Source: Dickeya lacustris
Lineage (GTDB): Bacteria > Pseudomonadota > Gammaproteobacteria > Enterobacterales > Enterobacteriaceae
DNA length: 64,000 nt
Assembly (NCBI RefSeq): GCF_029635795.1
Contig: NZ_CP114280.1
Coordinates: 1,674,001-1,738,000 of the forward strand
Reading direction: 5' to 3'
A model generated the notes under the pieces. That model ran no database searches and was not told where the DNA came from. It saw only the letters and a program-made list of their open reading frames with translations. Both the position numbers and the translations under genes were made by a program. Within the stretch, counting starts at the first letter, position 1. The number at the start of each line of letters is the position of its first letter. Shown piece after piece: positions 57,546 through 64,000 of the stretch.

Positions 57546-57975
57546 TTATGCTATAGCGGACAAAATCATCGCGTGTGGCCAACTTGTCATATAATAATCG
57601 GGCTGGATTATCCTCTCTGGTATGCCAATATACTTTTGACCACCCCTTTTCTCGAGCTTCATCACAAATAGCGTCTATCAGCGTTTTTCCTATTCCCGAT
57701 CTGCGGGCCTTAATGTCAACAAACAGATCTTCGAGATAACAAATTGGCTGAGTAGACCATGTGCCCTCATGTAAAACGCATATTGCAAACCCAACAATGT
57801 GTTTATTTTTTTCGGCTACCCGGCATATTAATCCAGAGTCTGGCGAAAGCGTTCGCTGCCATGTCGATAAGGTAATCGCATCTGCCAGCTCGGAACCGTA
57901 AAAATGCAGATACCCTTTCCAGAGCGTTAACCACGCGTCATAATCGCTTGCTTCGGCTTTACGAATATTAATCAT
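57538..57975 (-). CDS. GNAT-family N-acetyltransferase
   Basis: A 145-residue acetyltransferase: MINIRKAEASDYDAWLTLWK at the start, the acetyl-CoA region YLEDLFVDIKARRSGIGKTL (R-x-x-G-I-G form of the loop), and VYWHTREDNPARLLYDKLA near the end. Similar small GNATs act on antibiotics, amines or protein N-termini; the substrate is unknown. Its last codons and stop lie in the edge of a deleted ERIC element, so the C-terminus may have been altered by that insertion. Separated from the ATP-grasp cluster by 145 bases on the same strand; it could be a resistance or tailoring gene for it. Confidence 0.85.
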   Translation of the reverse strand: MINIRKAEASDYDAWLTLWKGYLHFYGSELADAITLSTWQRTLSPDSGLICRVAEKNKHIVGFAICVLHEGTWSTQPICYLEDLFVDIKARRSGIGKTLIDAICDEAREKGWSKVYWHTREDNPARLLYDKLATRDDFVRYSIKI

Positions 57976-58120
57976 CGAATATCCCTTTGACTAACCAAAC
58001 AGACCAGGATGGTAACAAGATTAGCTTGCCTGTATTCATCCTGAACATCATTTTCAGTGGCAGAAAATAAATATCCGCCACCCTATCCCGTTATCTCACG
58101 CCAATAAACGTGTTTCACCA

Positions 58121-59377
58121 TTAACTCATCGCGTATTCTGCATCCGTGATACTCGTAATGGATATATGACTAAACATATCAAGCACGAAATTGTGAGCAT
58201 CCTGAAATGATGTTGCGCACAACATGCCTGCCAATGGCGCGACGTTCTCCAGATAAGTCAGTGTCGTGCTCATTTTTACTTGAGCTGGCAGTGGGTGCCA
58301 TTCATAAACCCATGGGGACGCGCTGAACGCGCTGGCACCGTTAATACAGGCATAGCCTTCGGGTAAATGGTGGCCGGGAAAGACAAACCAGCCGAAGTAA
58401 TATTCTTTTTCCGGTGTGTTTTTAATGACATCCGGCACCCAACCTAATTGTGCGCTCAGATGTACCTGGTGCAGATTGACGCCCGTCCGTAACTCAAATG
58501 CACGCACTACGCTAGCCCCACCCGCCCGATGCCCTATTTCCAGAAAAACCCAGCCCGAGGCATGTTGAAAGACCTCCAGATGAAAACAACCCTGTTTGAT
58601 ACCCACGGCTGCAATCACCTGACGGGAGAACGTTAACAGCGTCGCAGGTAGCTCGCACTGTAAAGAACCGAGGGGACTTCCCTGGGCAAAACTCAGGCAA
58701 TTACCGATATAACGGCTGCTCACACAGAGCTCAATTTCACCAGAACGGACATAGCCATCAATATGCCAGATATCCCCTTCAATAAATTCTTCCACTTGAT
58801 ACCGGGCGGTATTCTGTCGCCTATCAATATCATCGATATAAGTGCTGTGGTTATTCAACGCCAGGCGTAATGCATGATGAGAGGGATAAATTTGCACATT
58901 CTCACTGGATGCCCCATCCAGCGGCTTAAGTACGACCTGGGTCGATTTGAATTCATCAAGAATGGTCGGATTATCTAAAACGGCATCCAGCGCATGGCAT
59001 GTAGGTGTCGCCAGCCCCGCTGCCGCCACTGCCGCTTTCATCAACAGTTTGTTCCTAAAGAGCTCAACCTCGGCAGCGCTTGGCCCTGGAATGCTGAAAT
59101 AATCTCGAATATGTGCAGCAATATCAATTTGATATTCAGATAAAGCAATAAAGTTTCGTGGTGAGGGTGTTTTTGTTCTCATCATGTCAATCAGAATATC
59201 CACACCGTCTTGCTCTTGCCATATCCATTTCTCACAGTTCAGTTCATCAGGAATATCAGAAAGGGCACGCTTTGTTCCAATATAGATAATATGGTTATCG
59301 GTATGATTAAGTATTTCATCATAGCGAACACAATAAAAGGGAACTCTATGCCATATATAAATAACATCATCCTGCAT
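58121..59377 (-). CDS. ATP-grasp ligase A
   Basis: A 418-residue ATP-grasp protein. The N-terminal pre-ATP-grasp part (residues 1-100) is followed by the central domain with VVLKPLDGASSENVQIYPS (ATP lysine and glycine-poor loop) and VEEFIEGDIWHIDGYVRSGE, and the Mg/phosphate part GCFHLEVFQHASGWVFLEIGHRAGG. The family joins a carboxylate to an amine through an acylphosphate. It resembles the amino-acid ligase branch (BacD-like) rather than biotin or purine enzymes. AGAAGGAAGC precedes the ATG. Together with the second ATP-grasp gene 130 bases upstream it could make a dipeptide- or tripeptide-like compound. Confidence 0.82.
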   Translation of the reverse strand: MQDDVIYIWHRVPFYCVRYDEILNHTDNHIIYIGTKRALSDIPDELNCEKWIWQEQDGVDILIDMMRTKTPSPRNFIALSEYQIDIAAHIRDYFSIPGPSAAEVELFRNKLLMKAAVAAAGLATPTCHALDAVLDNPTILDEFKSTQVVLKPLDGASSENVQIYPSHHALRLALNNHSTYIDDIDRRQNTARYQVEEFIEGDIWHIDGYVRSGEIELCVSSRYIGNCLSFAQGSPLGSLQCELPATLLTFSRQVIAAVGIKQGCFHLEVFQHASGWVFLEIGHRAGGASVVRAFELRTGVNLHQVHLSAQLGWVPDVIKNTPEKEYYFGWFVFPGHHLPEGYACINGASAFSASPWVYEWHPLPAQVKMSTTLTYLENVAPLAGMLCATSFQDAHNFVLDMFSHISITSITDAEYAMS

Positions 59378-59399
59378 TTTATGCTTCCTTCTTCATTGC

Positions 59400-59470
59400 T
59401 ATACCCGTCATACCTTACGTTGCAAGTGTGTTGGCTGCATTCCTGCAACCCGAATTATTTGGGGTATATA
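59400..59470. repeat. ERIC element with internal deletion, second copy
   Basis: ATACCCGTCATACCTTACGT, TTGCAAGTGTGTTGGCTGCA then TTCCTGCAACCCGAATTATT and TGGGGTATATA. Same deletion as the 57473 copy (centre missing). It lies between the two ATP-grasp genes and would form a hairpin in their transcript. Confidence 0.85.
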
Positions 59471-59506
59471 TCACGTCTGGTGCGCTAAAAGGTTGTCACA
59501 AATATT

Positions 59507-60754
59507 TTAATAAACGTGGTAAAACGCATGTCCGTCCAAATAACGTAGCGTTCCCCAATCACGTAAAACGACCTCTTCAGCACGATGTTTTAACAGCACC
59601 AGCATCGGGTAGGTTGTATCGTCGATGGTTTTGCTAATTTTCTCACCGGGTTTCACGTATTCGCGGATCTCCAACAAACTTTCCAGTTGGTTTATCTGAT
59701 CTTTATAAGGATAAGACTCAAGCACCCCATCAAAAGGACTTATCATTGCGACCGAGGCAAAATAGTGATGAAGAGGATAAGGAACATCACACATTTCATG
59801 GAATTTTTGCGGTTCGGTATAAGCCAATCGAGTCCAGTTTATTTGTGATTGACCCGTGGCAAGCTCGGCATAATAAGGCATATCGCCTCCCGCGATTCGC
59901 GCGCCGATTTCAACCAGACAAGGGCCATCATGACACATTTTTATTTCCATATGCCCTGGCCCATACTGAATATTCATCGCGTCAAGCACCTGTAGTGCAT
60001 AGGAAACTAAAATATCCTGAATCTGCCCCTCGCGTGGCATAATCTGAATGGAATCCCCCATGTCCAAAAAGGCATTCGCGCTGATACGGGTCGTTTTCCA
60101 AATGTCGGTTACACGGTGTTTCCCTTCACAAGATACGGTATTGACCACATATTCCGTACCCGAAAGATACTCTTGTGCCACCACCTCCTGATTGATTTCC
60201 GAAAAGATATTCTTTTTCCCGACAATCGCTTGCAGAGCTGCGTATGACTCATCGGGCGTATCACAGAAGTGTACCCCTTCACCGGCTGCGCTACGGGCTG
60301 GTTTTACCACAATCCGCCCCCCGGTCTTGGTATGCCATTCCCGTAGTGCCTCACCATTTGCCGGAAGATATTGCCGCGTGGCGCGAAGACCCACGCTGCG
60401 CAGACGCTCTATCATGGTGTATTTATGACGCCGTGCCACACTCAATTGAGTTCCGTTTGACGCAAGCCCCAAACGCTCGCTTAATATGTCAGCCAATTCG
60501 ACGCCGATTTCACCACCAGCAATAATGGCGACAGGGTTAAGATTAGCAACGCGCTGGAGCGTAAGTGATAAATCGCCCTGGTGAATAATATTTTCACAAT
60601 AATCATCAAGACTGAATGAACCTTTATAAATATCAGGGATATCAGGTGTGCTCTGCACGCGTGCGCAGCGATAGCCATGCTTAATAAATTCAGGTGCTAA
60701 ACGGCGTGTTGGCGAATACGCATCAACGATAATGACGATACCTTTATTTTCCAT
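59507..60754 (-). CDS. ATP-grasp ligase B
   Basis: A 415-residue ATP-grasp protein of the L-amino-acid ligase type (BacD/DdaF-like). The N-terminal Rossmann-like part (GIVIIVDAYSPTRRLAPEF) is followed by RIVVKPARSAAGEGVHFCDT (nucleotide-binding Lys and loop), VVAQEYLSGTEYVVNTVSCE and the metal-binding PGHMEIKM with LVEIGARIAGGDMP. It forms amide bonds between carboxylic acids and amines using ATP. The ATG at 60754 has GTGAG 9 bases upstream; an ATG three codons upstream has none. Same strand and order as the binding-fold protein upstream. Confidence 0.85.
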   Translation of the reverse strand: MENKGIVIIVDAYSPTRRLAPEFIKHGYRCARVQSTPDIPDIYKGSFSLDDYCENIIHQGDLSLTLQRVANLNPVAIIAGGEIGVELADILSERLGLASNGTQLSVARRHKYTMIERLRSVGLRATRQYLPANGEALREWHTKTGGRIVVKPARSAAGEGVHFCDTPDESYAALQAIVGKKNIFSEINQEVVAQEYLSGTEYVVNTVSCEGKHRVTDIWKTTRISANAFLDMGDSIQIMPREGQIQDILVSYALQVLDAMNIQYGPGHMEIKMCHDGPCLVEIGARIAGGDMPYYAELATGQSQINWTRLAYTEPQKFHEMCDVPYPLHHYFASVAMISPFDGVLESYPYKDQINQLESLLEIREYVKPGEKISKTIDDTTYPMLVLLKHRAEEVVLRDWGTLRYLDGHAFYHVY

Positions 60755-60813
60755 ATTAATCATCTCACTGTTTATTACGTTTCTCGTAAATAAGAATGGA
60801 TTTATTACGGTAT

Positions 60814-61608
60814 TTATTTAATACAATATCCCTTCCAGCCCGCTGGCAGATAACGGCCTCGTTCATCAAAATAATCCGCCCAGGTATTATGTTTCAGGCA
60901 CATGACCTTCCAGGCCATATTCACACTGCGCTTAAGTAAATCGCTATATCCTGGCATTGAAGAACATACCCAAACGCCTGGACGGGCACATTGTGTAAAT
61001 TCTGTAATATCGCAATCATCACAGCAGATAGCTGCGCCACGCCATGATGCCCCTTCATGACGCATACGTTCCAGAATGGAAAAATGCGCCCCCAGATAAA
61101 ATGTCACGCCGCCTTCACCATCATCATTACTGGCATCAATCTCCGGTATTGCATATTCATACTGCTGTTGCAGTAAATTCAGTAACCGGCGGCTGTAATT
61201 CGAGCCATCCGCCCAGTAATAGCGCGTTGAATGAGGAAAGTGGCTATCGGCAATCGCTTTCAGCTCGCTGACCTGCTCCACGTCAGTAGCACAAAGCTGA
61301 AATACCGACTCACCATCCCCCAAATGCGCGGCGGTTGATGCGGGTAACAATAAGGGAATTCCCGCTGCGCGGTAGGCGGGTATCGCCGCCTGTGCGCAAT
61401 CACTGTTGAAATGGCCAATAACTACATCACTGTGCGCTATAATCTGCTCAAGATGACGTTTAACGGTATGCGGATCGGCTTTATCGTCAAAGAAATGAAT
61501 AGACAACCCCTCTTTGGGTAAAACATCCGCCATTGCCTTACGTATCAGTTCGCCATAGCAAGCGCGTGGGCCCGTTAACGGGCCTGCAATACAGACTCTT
61601 AATTGCAT
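60814..61608 (-). CDS. Type-I periplasmic-binding-fold protein without signal peptide
   Basis: A 264-residue protein that begins directly with MQLRVCIAGPLTGPRACYGE, which matches the first strand and helix of leucine/amide-binding proteins (LivK, AmiC, UrtA type); DVVIGHFNSDCAQAAIPAYR and GIPLLLPASTAAHLG continue the fold. There is no signal peptide and no transporter gene beside it, so it should be cytoplasmic. Length is shorter than typical (about 350-400), with a compact C-terminus. Cytoplasmic members such as AmiC act as ligand sensors. Here it is encoded inside a cluster of ATP-grasp and FAD enzymes, so it may sense or bind the product or an intermediate. I do not recognise a named relative. 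Confidence 0.65.
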   Translation of the reverse strand: MQLRVCIAGPLTGPRACYGELIRKAMADVLPKEGLSIHFFDDKADPHTVKRHLEQIIAHSDVVIGHFNSDCAQAAIPAYRAAGIPLLLPASTAAHLGDGESVFQLCATDVEQVSELKAIADSHFPHSTRYYWADGSNYSRRLLNLLQQQYEYAIPEIDASNDDGEGGVTFYLGAHFSILERMRHEGASWRGAAICCDDCDITEFTQCARPGVWVCSSMPGYSDLLKRSVNMAWKVMCLKHNTWADYFDERGRYLPAGWKGYCIK

Positions 61609-61650
61609 TATTGATCCTGCCGGTAATATTTTATGACAGCGATTAACCGT

Positions 61651-63168
61651 TCAAATTTTGGCTGGCTCAACCGATTGACGGTGCCGGAATATATTTAAAG
61701 GATCTCTTTTTGCTTTAATTTCCTGTAGTCGTGGATAATTATCCTTGAAATAAAGTTCAGCCCACGTCACACCGGAAGTGTTTAATGCCAGATCATTCAG
61801 ATCGGCGTCAGGATAATTAATAAAGCATCCATCGGTGATGTGATTACTTACCGGAACACCGCCGGTATCGGCATAGGTGCTGTGGTAAATTTGGCGAATC
61901 CAGTCAAGATTCTGCCGATCATCTTTTTCATCGGCCCAAAGACTCTGATACAGGACTTTCATCACCGAGTCACGTTGTGAGACGGCCGTTGCGTCCGGCG
62001 CAACCTCATTCACCGCACCGCCATAGGGTAAAACCATCACCATCGCATTTTTATTCGTAAAACTGTCCGTCGTCAGATAGCGATATAACGTTTCGGTCTG
62101 CTGCTCGGGAAAATTTTGCCTCATATACGCGGACTTATACGCGCCGCGCAATGTGGGATCCGATAGCGACGGGCTATTGCTGCCCAGTAGCCGTAACGAT
62201 TTTAGCCATGGCAATCTGCGTGGCGCTTCCAGGTGTGAAAGTGCGGAAAAACCCGTAACACCTTCAATACCTTCGAAAATATCACGATGATATTGCGCTA
62301 AAATAGCCTCAGCATTCGCGACTGACGCATCCATCTGTGTCAATAGTGCGACAACCCCCTGCGCTTTTTGATACATGACAAGATAACCAGCCAGCGAGGA
62401 TTCGGGGCTGTCAGCGCGCTGGTGTTTCATATACCACGCGCCGTAATTACGCATCAGGCGTGAGAAATCCCTTTTCCCGAGGCTTTCCCACGGAATCACT
62501 TTTACACTCAAATAGACTTCCGCAGGCGGGCCAGGCAGCATTTTTGCCGGATCGTTCCCCTGAGCGGTTGGCGAGCGAAACCAGAATTTCGTCACAATCC
62601 CCAGTTGCCCGCCGCCGCCGCCAGCATGTGCCCACCATAAATCGTGATTTGGGCAATCCCGATCGCGCCGGGCAATCAGGGCATGCGCCTTACCCGAGCT
62701 ATCGACGGTAACAACTTCGATGGCGTAAAGATGATCGACGGTTAAACCATGACGGCGGGAGAGTAAGCCAAAGCCGCCGCCGCAAACATGACCGCCCATT
62801 CCTGCGTGACTGGCCGGGCCTCCAGGCAGGGTCACATTCCAGCGGCGGTAAAGCACTTCATAGGTTCTGGATAGCGTGGCACCGGCTCCAACGGCAATCG
62901 CCCCCATATCAGGATCAAAAGCGATCTCATCCAGATCAGAGACATCGATAAGAATATCGACATCGGCATGACAGGCGAAATCCTGATAACCGTAGCCCCC
63001 CGCTCGCACACTGATACGCAGCCCCTGCTCCACCGCCTTGTCGATGCACTGCACGGTTTCCTGCGTATTGCCCGGCAAGACGATTTTCGCCGGGCAAGCG
63101 CGCCAGCGCTGGTTCATACCGGTGATATAACTCAGATATCGGCTGTCATTGGGTTCGATAATGGTCAC
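61651..63168 (-). CDS. BBE-type FAD-linked oxidoreductase
   Basis: A 505-residue flavoprotein of the FAD_binding_4/BBE (PCMH) family, which oxidises C-O or C-N bonds with O2. Residues about 25-200 form the FAD domain: VRAGGYGYQDFAC, AVGAGATLSRTYEVLYRRWN, GMGGHVCGGGFGLLSRRHGL and GGGGGQLGIVTKFWF. The C-terminus has the BBE element WAELYFKDNYPRLQEIKAKR then DPLNIFRHRQS. The histidine normally linked to the flavin in the GGH motif is Tyr (GGY), so covalent binding of that type should be absent. Such enzymes are typical in actinobacterial and fungal product pathways. AACGTGACC start; 42 bases from the next gene. Confidence 0.85.
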   Translation of the reverse strand: MTIIEPNDSRYLSYITGMNQRWRACPAKIVLPGNTQETVQCIDKAVEQGLRISVRAGGYGYQDFACHADVDILIDVSDLDEIAFDPDMGAIAVGAGATLSRTYEVLYRRWNVTLPGGPASHAGMGGHVCGGGFGLLSRRHGLTVDHLYAIEVVTVDSSGKAHALIARRDRDCPNHDLWWAHAGGGGGQLGIVTKFWFRSPTAQGNDPAKMLPGPPAEVYLSVKVIPWESLGKRDFSRLMRNYGAWYMKHQRADSPESSLAGYLVMYQKAQGVVALLTQMDASVANAEAILAQYHRDIFEGIEGVTGFSALSHLEAPRRLPWLKSLRLLGSNSPSLSDPTLRGAYKSAYMRQNFPEQQTETLYRYLTTDSFTNKNAMVMVLPYGGAVNEVAPDATAVSQRDSVMKVLYQSLWADEKDDRQNLDWIRQIYHSTYADTGGVPVSNHITDGCFINYPDADLNDLALNTSGVTWAELYFKDNYPRLQEIKAKRDPLNIFRHRQSVEPAKI

Positions 63169-63207
63169 GTTATTACTCCCGATTCAGTCCTGATTGCGGC
63201 CAGCCCA

Positions 63208-64000
63208 TTATTCCGAGGCGACGCTAGCCGGGGCAGAGATAAGCAGCGCATTGATGCCAAACGCGATAGCGGTCATCACCAATGCCAGACCGCCGACCAA
63301 GAAAAAGGCGACATTGAAGCCAAGTGTGTCAACCATCACGCCTGACAACGGAAAGCCAATGGCGTTGCCAATCGTGAGCGCAGAGCCATAAGTGCCCATT
63401 GCCAGTCCACGCTGATGTGGTGCGCTATAGCGGCTAATATCATTGGCTGTCGCCGAGAAAACCGGGGAGCACATCAGCGCGGCTGGAATAATCAGCACGC
63501 AAACAGCAAACGCATTTTGAGAAAAGCCGATCATGCCGGTGGCAAGTGCTAACAGCGCGCAAATTAAAATCGTCTCAGGCGGTTTATCAAAACCGCCATA
63601 CAGTATTCCGCCAACCAATGAAGCGACGCCGCAGGCGATATAAAACCCGGTAGCCCAGGTGATATGCCCGAAATGTTTTAATGCCGCCAGTCCGACAACC
63701 TCATAACTGGCAATCACAAATGTCGCCATCACGGTTAATAGCAAAGACGTGCTTAATCGGCTTTTTAACAAAGAACGCCAGTCGATGCGCTGATCCGGTG
63801 CCTGTTTTTTTTCCTGAGCAGACATACGGGGATTGGCGAAAGAATAGTAAATAATCAGCGCCAGAATAATCGCGCCGCACGCGATCACCGCAGCCTGAGG
63901 CGACAGGCTGGCGCTAATCACAACGGCCAACGGAGGGCCGCTCATATAAGCTAACTCTGTGGTCATGGCATCAAGGGCAAAAGCGCGATGCCGATTTTCA
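63208..64000 (-). CDS. MFS transporter, 5' end outside the window
   Basis: The frame is open past 64000; about 264 residues are visible. The upstream-most part (NRHRAFALDAMTTELAYMSG, then PPLAVVISASLSP) and at least seven further hydrophobic segments fit the second two-thirds of a drug-efflux-like MFS protein; the cytoplasmic loop RMSAQEKKQAPDQRIDW lies between the halves, and SRYSAPHQRGLAMGTYGSAL is a typical second-half motif. Its place at the head of the minus-strand cluster suggests export of the compound the cluster makes, or self-protection. The gap to the FAD enzyme gene is 39 bases. Confidence 0.8.
   Translation of the reverse strand, partial: ENRHRAFALDAMTTELAYMSGPPLAVVISASLSPQAAVIACGAIILALIIYYSFANPRMSAQEKKQAPDQRIDWRSLLKSRLSTSLLLTVMATFVIASYEVVGLAALKHFGHITWATGFYIACGVASLVGGILYGGFDKPPETILICALLALATGMIGFSQNAFAVCVLIIPAALMCSPVFSATANDISRYSAPHQRGLAMGTYGSALTIGNAIGFPLSGVMVDTLGFNVAFFLVGGLALVMTAIAFGINALLISAPASVASE

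Overview
The window is chromosomal DNA of a soft-rot enterobacterium, most likely Dickeya or a close relative (Musicola, Pectobacterium, Brenneria). Conserved enterobacterial blocks appear in familiar order: ribB with its FMN riboswitch, zipA-cysZ-cysK-ptsHI-crr, cysM, yfeX/yfeY/ypeA/hemF, maeB, grpE-nadK-recN-bamE-rnfH-ratA-smpB-ssrA. A ferredoxin-uptake (fus) operon of the type described in Pectobacterium sits among them. The genus call is an inference from gene content and protein similarity recalled from memory; no database search was run.

Layout. 1-16.9 kb: core metabolism and cell division (tehB 3' part, ribB, ubiK, yjeH, zipA, cysZ, cysK, the PTS operon, a CpxRA-like two-component system, cysM, yfeX), then a lone NCS1 permease, a PAS-LuxR regulator and an Nlp/SfsB-like regulator. 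17-26 kb: the lipoprotein yfeY, then a four-gene minus-strand operon encoding a dedicated TonB-like protein, an outer-membrane receptor, a periplasmic M16 protease and an ABC exporter (fusB-fusA-fusC-fusD), preceded by a Fur-box-like sequence. 26-38.6 kb: ypeA, hemF-yaiI, maeB, nudK, mntH, grpE (sigma-32 promoter), nadK, recN (two LexA boxes), bamE, rnfH/ratA and smpB, ending in the tmRNA gene ssrA.

38.97-50.05 kb is a composite, decayed genomic island at the 3' end of ssrA. On the left is a truncated tyrosine recombinase cut by an IS3-family element, whose other end cuts a calcineurin-like phosphoesterase. No target-site duplication flanks the IS, so a deletion next to it is likely. The centre is a CP4-57/CP4-44-like module: 50S-GTPase-like protein, DUF932, WYL-type regulator, GYF_2 membrane protein, two related secreted cysteine-containing proteins, DUF905, KlcA antirestriction protein, RadC-like JAB protein, DUF987 and the CbeA/CbtA type IV toxin-antitoxin pair. 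The right edge has a degenerate copy of the tmRNA 3' end, integrase-arm-like repeats and a 32-codon N-terminal remnant of a P4/CP4-57-type integrase, which suggests two tandem islands.

50.2-56.8 kb: a five-gene oligopeptide-type ABC importer and an enolase-superfamily enzyme, all on the minus strand, probably one uptake-and-catabolism unit. 56.9-64 kb: one full-length ERIC element, two internally deleted ERIC copies, a GNAT acetyltransferase, and a minus-strand cluster running off the window: MFS transporter, BBE-type FAD oxidoreductase, a type-I periplasmic-binding-fold protein without signal peptide, and two ATP-grasp ligases. This last cluster looks like part of a small-molecule (peptide or amino-acid-derived) biosynthesis and export locus that I do not recognise, and is the best candidate here for an undescribed system.
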